NCBI GenBank assembly: GCA_028284585.1
Contig: JANQRK010000110.1
Location: 124,001 to 188,000 of the forward strand
Source: Chromatiales bacterium
Lineage (GTDB): Bacteria; Pseudomonadota; Gammaproteobacteria; Chromatiales; Chromatiaceae
Length of the DNA stretch: 64,000 bases
Direction: 5' to 3'
Shown here: positions 36,527-47,244 of the stretch, in pieces
Layout: each line of letters starts with the position of its first letter
How positions within the stretch are numbered: position 1 is the first letter of the stretch
The notes under the pieces: generated by a model
Databases searched by the model: none
The model's input: the letters and a program-made list of their open reading frames with translations, nothing else
Told to the model about the DNA's origin: nothing
Translations under genes and position numbers: made by a program

Positions 36527-39500
36527 TCATCCGGAACGGGCGAGTTCCCGGTTAGGCAATGTTGCCTCACTGGTGGGACTCTGCAATCGAAAGCGCACGG
36601 CATCGGCCCCGAACAGACGCTGGGCCTGGCGCAGAAATCCGTCGGTGGGACGTATCCGCCAACCCTCTCCCAAGCGCAATGACACCTCGGCATCCGGGCG
36701 ACAGTAGCGCACCCGAACCGTACAATTACCACCGCGCACCGGCTCCAACAGGGCGCGCAACCGCTCGACCAGCAGCTCGCCCGCCAGGCCCTTGTGGCGC
36801 AGGGCCTCCGCATCTATTCGCAGCTCGGCACCCAAGGCACGCTGCAGGCGAACATCTTCCAAGGACCACAGGCGCTCGGCGCGCAGGTTCAGACCACCGC
36901 GGTAGTCGTCCTGAACCAGAGTACCTTCCACGAGCAGCACCCGGTCGTTGGCAACCAGGTTGTGATAGCGCTCATAGGTTTGGCTGAACAAGGTTGTCTC
37001 GATGCGCCCACTCTTGTCGTCGAGCCGCACCGAGGCCATCGCACCACTTTGCGTATTGCGGCGATTGATCGCCACCACCATCCCAGCCACAACGACCTTC
37101 TTGCCATAGCCACGTCGACCACGCGTCTCGTAGGCTTCGTCGAGGGAGAGACGCGCTATTCGGTGATCCACCAAGGCGGCGAGTTCGGGCTCGTAGAAGT
37201 CGATCGGATGACCGGTCAGAAACAACCCCAGGGTCGCCTTCTCGCCCGCCAGGCGTTGCTCATCGTCCCATTCTTCGATCGTTTCCGGCAGCACGCCGGC
37301 ATTCGGCGCCACGGGCTCGGGTTCAGACAGCCCAAACAGGTCATCCTGACCGGCGGCCAGCATGGCGGCATGCTGCTCGGACATCTTGACCGCCAGTGGC
37401 AGCTGGATCATCAAGGTGGCGCGGTTGGTGCCGAGGTGATCCAGCGCGCCAGCGCGGATAAGCGACTCGAGCACCCGACGATTGGCCTTCTTCAGATCGA
37501 TACGACGGCAGAACTCGAACAGATCATTAAAGGGTCCGTCACGGTCGCGCGACTCGACGATACCCTCGATCGCCGCCTCGCCGACTCCCTTGATCGCTCC
37601 CAGGCCATACACCACAGTGGCGTCTCCATCGGCACTGAACATATACCGTGAACGATTCACGTCAGGCGATTCGACTGTTAGTCGCATTGCCCGGCATTCC
37701 TCGATGAAGGTCACAACCTTGTCTGTATTGTCCATGTCCGACGAAAGCACCGCCGCCATGAAGGCCGCTGGGTAGTGCGCCTTGAGCCATAGGGTCTGGT
37801 AAGACACCAAGGCATAAGCCGCTGAGTGCGACTTGTTGAAGCCATAGCCAGCAAACTTTTCCATCAGATCGAAGATATAAGCTGCGGTTTTCTCCTCTAC
37901 CCCGCGTGCCACGGCACCCTCGCGGAAGATCGCACCCTGTTTGGCCATCTCCTCGGGCTTTTTCTTGCCCATCGCGCGCCGCAACAGATCGGCACCCCCC
38001 AAGCTGTAGCCGGCCAGCACCTGAGCAATCTGCATGACCTGCTCCTGATACAAGATCACCCCATAGGTCGACGCCAGAATCGGTGCCAAATCGGGGTGCG
38101 GATAAACCACCTTCTGCACGCCATGTTTGCGCGCGATGAAGTCGTCCACCATGCCCGACTGCAATGGACCCGGCCGGTACAGGGCGACCAGTGCGGTGAT
38201 GTCATCGAAACAATCCGGCTGTAGCTTGCCGATCAGTTTTTTCATTCCCTCGGATTCCAACTGGAACACCGCGGTTGTCTCGGCACGCTTGAGCAGCGCA
38301 AAGGCAGCCGTATCGTCGACCGGGATGGTGGAGACATCGATTGCCTCCTGGCCCTTACGCGCACGTTCGGCATTGACCGCCTGGAGCGCCCAATCGATGA
38401 TAGTCAGGGTACGCAGACCCAGAAAGTCGAACTTGACCAAGCCAGCTGCCTCGACATCGTCCTTGTCGTATTGGGTGACCAGATTGGAGCCGTCCGGCTC
38501 GCAATACAGCGGGCTGAAGTCGGTCAGTCGACCAGGTGCAATCACTACACCCCCAGCATGCTTGCCAGCGTTGCGTGCCAGCCCTTCGAGCTGCTTCGCC
38601 ATGTCGACCAGCTGGGTGACTTCCTCGTCTTGTTGGTAGGCCTGACGCAGCTCGTCGCTCTCGCTCAGTGCCTTGTCCAAGGTCATGCCGATCTCGAACG
38701 GCACCATCTTGGCGACCCGATCGGTGAAGCCATAGGGGTGGCCCAGTACGCGCCCGACATCACGCACCACGGCCTTGGCCGCCATAGAACCATAGGTAAT
38801 GATCTGCGAGACCGAGTCGCGACCGTATTTGCGCGCAACATAATCGATCACCAGATCGCGCTTATCCATGCAGAAATCGATGTCGAAGTCCGGCATCGAC
38901 ACCCGCTCGGGATTCAAGAAGCGCTCGAACAGCAGTTCGTGCTCGAGCGGATCCAGGTCGGTGATCTTGAGTGCGTAGGCAACCAGCGACCCGGCGCCCG
39001 AGCCACGTCCCGGGCCGACCGGTACATCGTTGTCTTTGGCCCATTGGATAAAGTCGGCAACGATCAGAAAGTAACCCGGAAAGCCCATACCGATGATTAC
39101 CTCGAGTTCGCGTTCGAGGCGCTCGTCGTAGGACTTTCTGCGATCCACGAAATCCTTGGCCTGAGGATCCAGTATCCGCTGCAGGCGCCACTCCAAGCCG
39201 CGCCGTGACTCGGACCGGAAGAAATCGTCCATGGTCATGCCTTGCGGGATGGGGAACTCCGGCAAGTAATTCTTGCCCAGTGTGATTTCCAGGTTGCAGC
39301 GCTTGGCGATCTCGACCGAGTTCTCCAGGGCCTCCGGAATATCAGCGAACAGCTCCGCCATCTCCTGCGGTGTACGCAGATACTGTTGCTCGGAATAGGC
39401 ACGCGACCGACGCGGGTCGTCTAAGGTGCGCCCGTCATGGATACAGACCCTTGCCTCATGCGCTTGAAACTCCTCGACACGCAAAAAACACACGCCGTTG

Positions 39501-40096
39501 GTGGCGACCACCGGAACACCGCGCTGCGCTGCGAGCGCCACGCTGGCGTGCAGGCAGTCTTCTTCCTGTTCGCGGCCGGAGCGTACCAACTGCAGGTAAA
39601 AGCGATCACCGAACAGCTCGAGCCAGGTGTCCAGGCGCTGCTCGGCCAAGCGCCCCTTGCCAGCGACCAATGCACGGCCGACATCGCCCTCTCGTCCACC
39701 GGACAGCGCAATCAACCCACAACTGGTGGTCGCGGTGAACCAGTCAGCCTGCATCATCGCGCGGCCAAGGTGCTGGCCTTCGCGATAACTGCGCGAGACC
39801 AGCTCGGTCAGATTGCGATAGCCCTGTTGATTTTGCACCAGCAGGATCAGTCGATACGGCTGATTGCTGTCATCCGGATTGTGCAACCAGGCATCGACTC
39901 CGGCGATCGGTTTCACGCCGGCCAACATCGCCGCCTGGTAGAAGCGAACCAGGGCGAACATGTTCGACTGATCGGTAAGGGCCACCGCCGGCATGGCCAG
40001 CTCGGCGACGCGGGAAACCAGCGGCTTGATACGTGCAACGCCATCCACCAGCGAGTACTCGGAGTGCACATGAAGGTGGACGAATTGCGCGGCCAT
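36527..40096 (-). CDS. dnaE: DNA polymerase III alpha subunit
   Basis: The replicative polymerase, 1189 residues against 1160 in E. coli. An N-terminal PHP domain (FVHLHVHSEYSLVDG) is followed by the catalytic core with the metal aspartates in PDFDIDFCMDKRD and the third in VKFDFLGLRTL, then the fingers and the beta-clamp binding region. An OB domain (VVVAGMVVAINRRNTQSG) and a small C-terminal tau-binding-like domain complete it. It lies in the lpxB-rnhB-dnaE-accA order, 139 bp after rnhB. Confidence 0.97.
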   Translation of the reverse strand: MAAQFVHLHVHSEYSLVDGVARIKPLVSRVAELAMPAVALTDQSNMFALVRFYQAAMLAGVKPIAGVDAWLHNPDDSNQPYRLILLVQNQQGYRNLTELVSRSYREGQHLGRAMMQADWFTATTSCGLIALSGGREGDVGRALVAGKGRLAEQRLDTWLELFGDRFYLQLVRSGREQEEDCLHASVALAAQRGVPVVATNGVCFLRVEEFQAHEARVCIHDGRTLDDPRRSRAYSEQQYLRTPQEMAELFADIPEALENSVEIAKRCNLEITLGKNYLPEFPIPQGMTMDDFFRSESRRGLEWRLQRILDPQAKDFVDRRKSYDERLERELEVIIGMGFPGYFLIVADFIQWAKDNDVPVGPGRGSGAGSLVAYALKITDLDPLEHELLFERFLNPERVSMPDFDIDFCMDKRDLVIDYVARKYGRDSVSQIITYGSMAAKAVVRDVGRVLGHPYGFTDRVAKMVPFEIGMTLDKALSESDELRQAYQQDEEVTQLVDMAKQLEGLARNAGKHAGGVVIAPGRLTDFSPLYCEPDGSNLVTQYDKDDVEAAGLVKFDFLGLRTLTIIDWALQAVNAERARKGQEAIDVSTIPVDDTAAFALLKRAETTAVFQLESEGMKKLIGKLQPDCFDDITALVALYRPGPLQSGMVDDFIARKHGVQKVVYPHPDLAPILASTYGVILYQEQVMQIAQVLAGYSLGGADLLRRAMGKKKPEEMAKQGAIFREGAVARGVEEKTAAYIFDLMEKFAGYGFNKSHSAAYALVSYQTLWLKAHYPAAFMAAVLSSDMDNTDKVVTFIEECRAMRLTVESPDVNRSRYMFSADGDATVVYGLGAIKGVGEAAIEGIVESRDRDGPFNDLFEFCRRIDLKKANRRVLESLIRAGALDHLGTNRATLMIQLPLAVKMSEQHAAMLAAGQDDLFGLSEPEPVAPNAGVLPETIEEWDDEQRLAGEKATLGLFLTGHPIDFYEPELAALVDHRIARLSLDEAYETRGRRGYGKKVVVAGMVVAINRRNTQSGAMASVRLDDKSGRIETTLFSQTYERYHNLVANDRVLLVEGTLVQDDYRGGLNLRAERLWSLEDVRLQRALGAELRIDAEALRHKGLAGELLVERLRALLEPVRGGNCTVRVRYCRPDAEVSLRLGEGWRIRPTDGFLRQAQRLFGADAVRFRLQSPTSEATLPNRELARSG

Positions 40097-40235
40097 GGCG
40101 TGGCTCAGACCCTCTTCAAATGCACGGGAAGGGATTCAAGAATACCCTGCACTCGCGACCTCTGCCAGGACGCTCGGGCGACCTCGGCCGAGCACTGCCG
40201 GCAGCCCCGCGCCAGGCCGCAGCGTGGGCGATCAA

Positions 40236-40811
40236 TCACTCGATCAAGCGCCGGACCGGGGCGAAAGTACGACGGTGGATCTCGCTCACACCGAGCCGTG
40301 CTAGGGCCTCGATGTGGCGTTTGGTGGGGTACCCCTTGTGCTGCGCCAGGCCATAACCCGGATAGCGCGCGTCGAGCGCCACCATTTCACGATCACGGGT
40401 CACCTTGGCGATGATCGACGCGGCCGAGATACAGGGTTCGCTCGCGTCACCGCCCACGATCGCCCGCGCCGAACAGGGCAGTTTCGGCAGCCGGTTGCCG
40501 TCGACCAGGGCATGCTGCGGACGCACGGCCAGGCCGGACACGGCCCGCTGCATCGCCAACAGGCTAGCCTGCAGGATATTGATCGTGTCGATCTCGGCCA
40601 CCTCGGCGCGGCCGAGCGACCAGGCCAAGGCCTTTTCACAGACCTCCGCATACAGCTGCTCTCGACGCCTTTCGGACAGGACCTTGGAGTCCGCCAAGCC
40701 ATTGATCGGTTGCAGTGGATCGAGCACCACGGCAGCGGCGACCACTGGACCGGCCAGTGGCCCCCGGCCGACCTCGTCGACGCCGCAGATCCGGCCATCA
40801 CACATAGCCAT
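40236..40811 (-). CDS. rnhB: Ribonuclease HII
   Basis: The enzyme cuts RNA in RNA/DNA hybrids, including single ribonucleotides in DNA. The 191-residue protein has the RNase HII active-site motif [14 protein letters not shown] near the start, [13 protein letters not shown], the later DGNRLP, and the catalytic-carboxylate region [11 protein letters not shown]. The ATG at 40811 (or 40805, two codons later) is chosen; the open frame to 40967 is a shadow of lpxB. The start overlaps the lpxB end by 14 bp. Confidence 0.96.
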   Translation of the reverse strand: MAMCDGRICGVDEVGRGPLAGPVVAAAVVLDPLQPINGLADSKVLSERRREQLYAEVCEKALAWSLGRAEVAEIDTINILQASLLAMQRAVSGLAVRPQHALVDGNRLPKLPCSARAIVGGDASEPCISAASIIAKVTRDREMVALDARYPGYGLAQHKGYPTKRHIEALARLGVSEIHRRTFAPVRRLIE

Positions 40812-41958
40812 GCTCGCGCAGCAGCCCGAGTACGGCATCGGCTGCCTGGTGATTGGTGTCGATCCGCAGGCTTTGATGGATCTCGCGATAGCGCCCGGCG
40901 ATCCGAGCACGCAGCGCCGGCTCCGCGAAGAAGCGCTCGAGCGGCGGTAACAAGTGCGCCGGCTCACAATCGCCCTGGATCAGCTCCGGGGCCAAACGGT
41001 CGCCGGCCAGCAAATTCGCCATCGCAACATGCCGCACCTTGACCAGCTTGAAAAGACGCGCCATCCAATAGGTTGCCGCATGCAGTTTGTAGCCAACGAC
41101 CATTGGCCGCTTGCTCAGTAGACCCTCGAGAGTCGCGGTTCCCGATGCGGTCAACACCACATCGGCTGCCGCAAGCGCCTGACGGCTTGCCCCTTCGCAA
41201 ACGATCACGGGTAGATCCGGCGCCACAAGCCGCAGCTCCTGCTCGAACAGCCGCGCCGTAGACTGGCTGACCAGCGGGACCACAAGCAGCAGATCCGGCA
41301 GTCGGCGCCGCAAGGCCACTGCGGTCTGCAGAAAGGGCCGCGCTAGGCGACCGACCTCACCGCACCGGCTACCCGGCAGCACGGCGAGGACTGGAAAGCT
41401 ATCATCCAGCCCCAGCGCGGCCCGGGCACCGCGACGGTCGGGTTCGAGCGGCATATCGCAGGCCAGCGGATGACCCACATAGCGGTTCGGCACTCGATGC
41501 TCAGCGAGGAAGTCTTGTTCGAACGGAAAAATCGTCAACAGTAGATCGACCGCGCGGCGGATCTTGCGCACCCGGCCGGTGCGCCAAGCCCAGACCGTCG
41601 GGCTGACATAGTGGACGGTTAGCGTGCCCGCGGCACGTAGCCGGCTTTCGAGCTCGAGATTGAAATCCGGGGCATCGACACCGATGAAAACCGCCGGCGG
41701 CGTGTCACGCCAACGCGCCAGGAGCCGCGCGCGGAGCCTCAGCAGGCGGGGTAGATGTTGTATGACCTCGAACAAGCCCATCACCGAGAGACTGTCCATG
41801 CTCTCCCACTGTTCAATACCGACCTCGCGCATCAGCGGTCCGGACACACCCTCGAACTGCACGTCCGGCAACTGCTCACGCAGCGCCTTCATCAGGCCGC
41901 AGGCCAGTAGGTCTCCTGATGGCTCCGCAGCGATGATCCCGATCCGCAACGGCAGCAT
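40798..41958 (-). CDS. lpxB: Lipid-A-disaccharide synthase
   Basis: It joins UDP-2,3-diacylglucosamine with lipid X to form the tetraacyl disaccharide of lipid A at the inner membrane. The 386-residue protein shows the LpxB sequence: [21 protein letters not shown] at the start, then [43 protein letters not shown] and [13 protein letters not shown]. It follows lpxA by 9 bp and overlaps rnhB. Confidence 0.97.
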   Translation of the reverse strand: MLPLRIGIIAAEPSGDLLACGLMKALREQLPDVQFEGVSGPLMREVGIEQWESMDSLSVMGLFEVIQHLPRLLRLRARLLARWRDTPPAVFIGVDAPDFNLELESRLRAAGTLTVHYVSPTVWAWRTGRVRKIRRAVDLLLTIFPFEQDFLAEHRVPNRYVGHPLACDMPLEPDRRGARAALGLDDSFPVLAVLPGSRCGEVGRLARPFLQTAVALRRRLPDLLLVVPLVSQSTARLFEQELRLVAPDLPVIVCEGASRQALAAADVVLTASGTATLEGLLSKRPMVVGYKLHAATYWMARLFKLVKVRHVAMANLLAGDRLAPELIQGDCEPAHLLPPLERFFAEPALRARIAGRYREIHQSLRIDTNHQAADAVLGLLREHGYV

Positions 41959-41967
41959 AGCAGCCGC

Positions 41968-42738
41968 TCAACGGACGATACTACGTTCGCTGGATGCCAG
42001 AAAATCAGCCATCAAACGCAGTTCGGCATTTTCGCTCGCGGCCAGCTCGATTTGCTCGCGCGCTGCCGCAAGCGTTAAACCCGAGGTATATAGGGTCTTG
42101 TATGCGCGCCTTATAGCACTGAGTTGTACAGCACTGAATTGGCGGCGCTTCAAGCCCTCGCTGTTGACGCCGTGTGGCTTCGCTGGATGGCCGCCAACCA
42201 TTAGGAATGGTGGGACATCCTTGCTGATGGCGCTCCCCATGGCGCTAAAGCTGTGCCGGCCGATACGACAGAACTGGTGCACAATACTGAAGCCACCGAG
42301 AATTGCCCAGTCGTCCACATGGACATGACCGCCTAGTGAGGCCGCATTGGCCAGGATAACATGGTCGCCGATACGGCAATCGTGTGCGACGTGACTGTAG
42401 GCCATCAAGAGATTATCACTGCCGATGCGGGTCAACGACTGGTCTTGCGCGGTACCGCGATGAACGGTGGCGAACTCACGGATCTGATTGCGATCGCCGA
42501 TCTCCAGATAGGTGGTTTCGCCAGCATACTTCTTATCCTGTGGGTCCTCACCGATCGATGCAAACTGAAAGATGCGATTTTCTTCGCCAATTCGGCTCGG
42601 GCCGCGCAACACCACATGCGGGCCAATCTCAGTCCCTTTGCCGATACGGACACCGGGGCCAATCACACTGAAGGGTCCGACCTTCACCCCCTCATCGAGC
42701 TCGGCGCTGGGATCGATCAGCGCATGCGGATCGATCAC
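41968..42738 (-). CDS. lpxA: UDP-N-acetylglucosamine acyltransferase
   Basis: The first acylation of lipid A synthesis. The 256-residue protein is made of hexapeptide repeats (left-handed beta helix), with the catalytic region LMAYSHVAHDCRIGDHV, AILGGFSIVHQFCRIGRHSF and the C-terminal GLKRRQFSAVQLSAIRRAYK. The GTG at 42738 is chosen since it gives the family start (MIDPHALIDPSAEL); an upstream GTG at 42762 would overlap fabZ and add eight foreign residues. The start lies 2 bp after the fabZ stop. Confidence 0.95.
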   Translation of the reverse strand: MIDPHALIDPSAELDEGVKVGPFSVIGPGVRIGKGTEIGPHVVLRGPSRIGEENRIFQFASIGEDPQDKKYAGETTYLEIGDRNQIREFATVHRGTAQDQSLTRIGSDNLLMAYSHVAHDCRIGDHVILANAASLGGHVHVDDWAILGGFSIVHQFCRIGRHSFSAMGSAISKDVPPFLMVGGHPAKPHGVNSEGLKRRQFSAVQLSAIRRAYKTLYTSGLTLAAAREQIELAASENAELRLMADFLASSERSIVR

Positions 42739-42740
42739 GC

Positions 42741-43169
42741 TCAGAGAATCCGCGCCGTGCACATGATGTCGGCCGAGGCCGCCAATGCGCCTTCGACAGT
42801 GGCCTCGGCAGCAAACACCCAGATATCACGCTTGTGCTTACGTACTTGTACTTCGACCAGGAGTTGGTCGCCGGGTACCACTGGCCGTTTGAAGCGCGCG
42901 TTGTCGACGCCCACCAGATAGTAGATCGCCTCTTGCGGCACGTCGGCGCTTTCCATCGCAAGGAGGCCCGTCGCCTGCGCCATGGCCTCGATAATCAGCA
43001 CGCCCGGCATCACGGGTTTGCTGGGGAAGTGACCTTGAAAAAAGGGTTCGTTGATGGACACATTCTTGACGGCCAGCAGACGCTCGCCAGGGTTGCATTC
43101 GAGCACACGATCCACCAATAGGAAAGGGTAACGATGCGGCAACAGGCTCTGAATTTTATGAATGTCCAT
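42741..43169 (-). CDS. fabZ: (3R)-hydroxyacyl-ACP dehydratase FabZ
   Basis: The enzyme dehydrates hydroxyacyl-ACP in fatty acid elongation and competes with LpxA/LpxD for the same substrate pool, which is why it is encoded among them. The 142-residue hot-dog protein has the active-site His in [14 protein letters not shown] and the Glu in [12 protein letters not shown], with the [11 protein letters not shown] loop between. The ATG at 43169 (MDIHKIQ) matches the family start; residues encoded upstream to 43268 overlap lpxD and are a shadow. Confidence 0.96.
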   Translation of the reverse strand: MDIHKIQSLLPHRYPFLLVDRVLECNPGERLLAVKNVSINEPFFQGHFPSKPVMPGVLIIEAMAQATGLLAMESADVPQEAIYYLVGVDNARFKRPVVPGDQLLVEVQVRKHKRDIWVFAAEATVEGALAASADIMCTARIL

Positions 43170-43242
43170 AGCGTCTAGCGCAGCCTCCAGGATCTGCTTT
43201 TCGTCTGTTCGTGAACATCGACCATCGGGCTCATCATCCGGG

Positions 43243-44301
43243 TCAATCCCGCGTCTGGTCGCGTGCACGTAACACCGCCAACTCCTGCTCCAAGGCCCTC
43301 ACGCGTCGCACCATATCATCCAGCTGTCGCAACCGGGCGAAGTTCTTGAGCCAAGTCGCGTGCTCCATGGCGGGCACAGTGCCCGTGTAGGCACCGGGCT
43401 TTTTTATCGAGCGGGTAACTGCACTCGCGCCAGAGATGTGGACTCTATCGGTCAATTCGACATGCCCGGTAATTCCTGCACCGCCGGCTATGGTGCAATA
43501 GCGGCCAACACGAGAAGATCCAGCCACCGCGGAGCAACCGGCAATCGCCGTATGCTCACCGATCTGTACGTTGTGTGCGATATGTACCTGACTGTCGATC
43601 TTCACGCCATCATTGATCGAGGTATCGCCAATGGCACCACGATCGATCGAGGTACATGACCCGACCTCGACATCATCACCCAGGACCGCCCGACCGACCT
43701 GCGGCATCTTTTCCCATACGCCCTCGTCATTCGCGAGACCAAAACCATCGCTGCCGATCACCGCACCTGGGTGAATCAAGCAGCGCTGGCCAAGCTGGGT
43801 GTCAGCACACAGTGTGACCGAGCCGACCAAGCGCGAACCCGTGCCAATGATGACATTGTCCAACAGTACACAGCCCGGGCCGATCTGCACGTCCTCAGCG
43901 ATCTCGACGTTCGGGCCAATGAAACAACTGGCCGCGATCACGGCACTGGGCGCGATCCGTGCGCTCGGATCCACAAAGGCCGTCGGATGCACCCCTGGCT
44001 CAGGGACTGGAGCGGGATACAAGGCCGTCATCACACGCGCGCGTGCGAGATCCGGATTCTCTGCAATCAGACAGGGTACCGGGCAATCCGGCGCATCCTC
44101 GGCGGCAAGTATCACCGCTGAGGCGCGAGTGCCAGACAAATAGCTTCGGTATCTAGAGTTAGCGAGAAAGCTGATCGCCCCCCGCTCGGCATCCGTCAAG
44201 GTCGAAACCCTGTCGACAACTATCTCAGGGTCGCCGCGCAGCTCTGCTCCAGCGATCTCGGCAAGCTGTCGAAGTGAATGCCCAACGGCCACGCGGCTCA
44301 T
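43243..44301 (-). CDS. lpxD: UDP-3-O-(3-hydroxyacyl)glucosamine N-acyltransferase
   Basis: The third step of lipid A synthesis. The 352-residue protein has an N-terminal uridine-binding domain ([13 protein letters not shown]), a hexapeptide-repeat helix, and the catalytic histidine region [19 protein letters not shown], ending in a C-terminal helix ([18 protein letters not shown]). It overlaps the end of skp by 4 bp. Confidence 0.97.
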   Translation of the reverse strand: MSRVAVGHSLRQLAEIAGAELRGDPEIVVDRVSTLTDAERGAISFLANSRYRSYLSGTRASAVILAAEDAPDCPVPCLIAENPDLARARVMTALYPAPVPEPGVHPTAFVDPSARIAPSAVIAASCFIGPNVEIAEDVQIGPGCVLLDNVIIGTGSRLVGSVTLCADTQLGQRCLIHPGAVIGSDGFGLANDEGVWEKMPQVGRAVLGDDVEVGSCTSIDRGAIGDTSINDGVKIDSQVHIAHNVQIGEHTAIAGCSAVAGSSRVGRYCTIAGGAGITGHVELTDRVHISGASAVTRSIKKPGAYTGTVPAMEHATWLKNFARLRQLDDMVRRVRALEQELAVLRARDQTRD

Positions 44302-44816
44302 TGTTCGGCGTCGTTCAGCTCCCGCATGCGCGCAAGAACCTTATCGGTAATGTTGGCCCGCTCGGATACCCAGGTAACGCCACTTTCGAGTACCACATCA
44401 AGCTCTTCAACTGTCGCAACTTCAGCAATCACCTCGGATAGCACGCGGCGCAGATGATCCATTTCCTCACTCAAACGCAACCGACGATCGCTCTCGAGTT
44501 CTTCCTTGGCATTTTCCAATCGCAGTGTGCGCGAGCGGATATCGCGTTGCAGACTCTTCGCCTCGGCATCGCTGATGTCCAATCGGTCTCGCACCAGCTT
44601 CTCTTCGAGCTGCGCAATCTGCGCCGCCTGCTCGGCCACTTTGGTCTCGCGCCCCGCAAATTCTTGTTTGATCCTTGCGCGCACCTGGCCAACCTGCGGC
44701 GCCTCACTCTGCAGACGGACCACATCGACGACCGCTACCGAGACATCTGCCGCATGCGAGACACCACTCAAGCTGCACACCAGCGCTACCAGCAAGATTA
44801 CCCATCTATTCGTCAT
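44298..44816 (-). CDS. skp: Periplasmic chaperone Skp (OmpH)
   Basis: It holds unfolded outer-membrane proteins on their way to the Bam complex. The 172-residue protein has a signal peptide (WVILLVALVCSLSGVSHA, cut before AD), then VAVVDVVRLQSEAPQ and a long charged coiled coil (about 60-130), the tentacles of the Skp trimer. The ATG at 44816 has GGAG seven bases upstream; an earlier in-frame ATG at 44828 would add four residues. It lies 17 bp after bamA. Confidence 0.94.
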   Translation of the reverse strand: MTNRWVILLVALVCSLSGVSHAADVSVAVVDVVRLQSEAPQVGQVRARIKQEFAGRETKVAEQAAQIAQLEEKLVRDRLDISDAEAKSLQRDIRSRTLRLENAKEELESDRRLRLSEEMDHLRRVLSEVIAEVATVEELDVVLESGVTWVSERANITDKVLARMRELNDAEQ

Positions 44817-44833
44817 TAACATCTCCATGTCCT

Positions 44834-47119
44834 TCAGAAGGTCGTACCCAGCGAGAACTGGAACTCCTCTTCCTCGTCTTGATTATCGGCTCGGAATGGA
44901 ACCGCATAGCTAACCGTAAGGGCACCTAGTGGCGACAACCAAGAAAACCCGAAACCGGTCGAATAGCGCAGTTCGGAGGTTTCGAAGATATCGTCCCGGT
45001 CGGTGTCGATCACACTGCCGAAGTCAACGAAGGTCGCCAATCGAATCGCCTCGCTGACATCGCCGAATGGCGGCGGAAACAGCAGCTCGAAGCTACCCGT
45101 GTACAGGACATTGCCGCCGATCGGGTCGCCCTGGGAATCACGCGGTCCGATCGAGCGCGCCTTGTAACCACGCAGCGTACGCGGCCCTCCGGCATAGAAC
45201 TTCTCCCACAGGGGCAGCTCTGAGCTGCCGCCGTAGGCATCGCCATACCCCACCTCCCCGCGTGCCGATACGATCAAGTCTTGCGTCAGTTTCCAGTAGC
45301 GCCGGTGTTCGTAAGAGACTTTGAAATACTTAAAGTCACTGCCGGGGATGCTGGCCTCGCCACGCAACGACTGCAGGGAACCGGTCTTGGGAAAAATCGC
45401 AGAATCTCGCGAATCATGTCGCCAATTCAGCATGGTCTCGAGGTTGAGGAACGAGTTCCCCTCAAGCTCTTCGAATGCCAGCACCTCTTCGGACGGCTCG
45501 TTACCCACCTCGAAATCGATGTGATGCAGCGACAGACCGAAGCCGAAGCGATTGAATTCGCTTAGAGGAATCCCGAAATTTACGCCGGCGATCAGATCAT
45601 CGGTTTTGTAGTCCGCGGTATCGAGGTCATCGAAATCGATCGAACGAAAGCTCAGATCGAATCCGCGGCTAATCCCGTCAACGGTGTAATAGGGGTTGGT
45701 GTAGGAGACTTGATAGTGCTGATTGGCGCTGCTCGTCTTCAATACCAAAGACACCTTTTTACCCGTGCCCGCGAAGTTGTCTTGATTGATCGATGCATTG
45801 ACGACCACACCATCCGATTGCGAGAAACCCACACCGGCGAGCAGCGAGCCCGATGGCTTCTCGACTACGGCGACGTTGATATCGACCTCGTCACCCGAAC
45901 CCTGCACGGTCGGCGTCTCGACATTGACCGACTCGAAATACCCGGTGCGCTGAGCGCGCTCGCGCGAAAGCTTAAGCTTCTCGCCAGAGAACCAGGCCGA
46001 CTCCATTTGGCGGAACTCCCGTCGAATGACCTCGTCGCGGGTCCGCTCATTGCCACGAATATTGATACGACGCACATAGGCGCGACTACCTGGGTCGACG
46101 AAGAAGGTGATCGCGACTGTCTTATTGTCCTCATCGATCTCGGGAATGCTGTTGACATTGGCAAACGCGAAACCCAGATCGGACAGCTTCGCGGAAACGC
46201 GATCACTGCTCTCCACGATTGCCTTGCGGTCGAACGGTTGCCCACGCCGCAAGTGGATCAGTGGGAAATAGCTCTCGGTCTCACTGACTAGGTCGCCGGC
46301 GAGCCGGATATCGCTGATCTTGTAAACATCACCTTCGGTAACATTGATTGTGATGTAGATATCCTTTTTGTCGGGCGTGATTGTGACCTGGGTAGAATCG
46401 ATATTGAAGTTGATGTAGCCACGATCGAGGTAATACGAACGCAGGGTCTCCAGGTCACCTGACAGCTTGGGCCGAGAATATTGATTGTCCCGCGTAAAGC
46501 GCGACAGCCAGCCGCCAGTCGACAGTTCGAAGTCATCCAGCAGATCTTCTTCGTCGAAGGCTTTGTTACCGACGATGTTGATCTGCTTGATCAGCGCCGT
46601 TGCGCCCTCGACCACATCTATGTCGATGGACACCCGATTGCGCTCTAGTGGGGTCACCGTGGCCGTCAGGTCTACCCCATATTTACCTTGATTGAAATAC
46701 TGCCGTTCCAGCTCCTGTTCGATACGCTCCAACACCGAACGATCGAAGGTCCTGCCTTCGGCCAGCCCGATGTCCTTTAGACCTTGCTTCAAAGCCTCGG
46801 TCTCGATCGATTTGTTGCCGGAGAAGGAGATTTCAGATATCGCGGGGCGCTCCGTGACAACCACGACCAGCACGTCGCCAGCCTTTTCAAGTCGCACGTC
46901 CTTGAAGAAACCAGTCTTGTACAGGGCACGAACGATGTCGGAGGTTCGATCGAAATCGATCTCATCGCCCGGCTTCACCGGGAGATAGTTGAACACTGTG
47001 CCAGCGGTGATGCGCTGTAGGCCCTCGACCCGGATATCGGCTACCCGGAACCCATCAGCAAGGGTCGGCGCGGAGAGAACGAGCCCAAGCAGAAAAACCC
47101 ACCACAGTCTCGCCCGCAT
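44834..47119 (-). CDS. bamA: Outer membrane protein assembly factor BamA
   Basis: Core of the machine that inserts beta-barrel proteins into the outer membrane. The 761-residue precursor has a signal peptide ([16 protein letters not shown]), five POTRA domains (first [21 protein letters not shown], others starting near INIVGNKAF and [10 protein letters not shown]), and a C-terminal barrel with the loop motif GGPRTLRGY (VRGF/Y class). It ends in an aromatic residue (SLGTTF). The ATG at 47119 is chosen on the GAGAG upstream; an in-frame start at 47146 is less likely. Confidence 0.97.
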   Translation of the reverse strand: MRARLWWVFLLGLVLSAPTLADGFRVADIRVEGLQRITAGTVFNYLPVKPGDEIDFDRTSDIVRALYKTGFFKDVRLEKAGDVLVVVVTERPAISEISFSGNKSIETEALKQGLKDIGLAEGRTFDRSVLERIEQELERQYFNQGKYGVDLTATVTPLERNRVSIDIDVVEGATALIKQINIVGNKAFDEEDLLDDFELSTGGWLSRFTRDNQYSRPKLSGDLETLRSYYLDRGYINFNIDSTQVTITPDKKDIYITINVTEGDVYKISDIRLAGDLVSETESYFPLIHLRRGQPFDRKAIVESSDRVSAKLSDLGFAFANVNSIPEIDEDNKTVAITFFVDPGSRAYVRRINIRGNERTRDEVIRREFRQMESAWFSGEKLKLSRERAQRTGYFESVNVETPTVQGSGDEVDINVAVVEKPSGSLLAGVGFSQSDGVVVNASINQDNFAGTGKKVSLVLKTSSANQHYQVSYTNPYYTVDGISRGFDLSFRSIDFDDLDTADYKTDDLIAGVNFGIPLSEFNRFGFGLSLHHIDFEVGNEPSEEVLAFEELEGNSFLNLETMLNWRHDSRDSAIFPKTGSLQSLRGEASIPGSDFKYFKVSYEHRRYWKLTQDLIVSARGEVGYGDAYGGSSELPLWEKFYAGGPRTLRGYKARSIGPRDSQGDPIGGNVLYTGSFELLFPPPFGDVSEAIRLATFVDFGSVIDTDRDDIFETSELRYSTGFGFSWLSPLGALTVSYAVPFRADNQDEEEEFQFSLGTTF

Positions 47120-47197
47120 ATGCACTCTCTCGAACACCCAACTCACCTGGATTGCAGCTGGTGCGCATCTGGGAGACGCTCCGGCCGAAAAGTCGCG

Positions 47198-47203
47198 ATT
47201 ATA
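47198..47203 (-). promoter_or_regulatory. Probable -10 box of a bamA promoter
   Basis: The minus strand reads CCTATAATCG, a perfect TATAAT hexamer, 79 bp before the bamA start and just after the end of rseP. The -35 region 16-18 bp upstream (around ACTTTTG) is poor, so the promoter may need an activator or another sigma factor. It would allow bamA-skp-lpxD and onward to be expressed separately from rseP. Confidence 0.5.
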
Positions 47204-47244
47204 GGGTATCGCTCAACCCAAAAGTAGGCTGCACCAACTGCGAA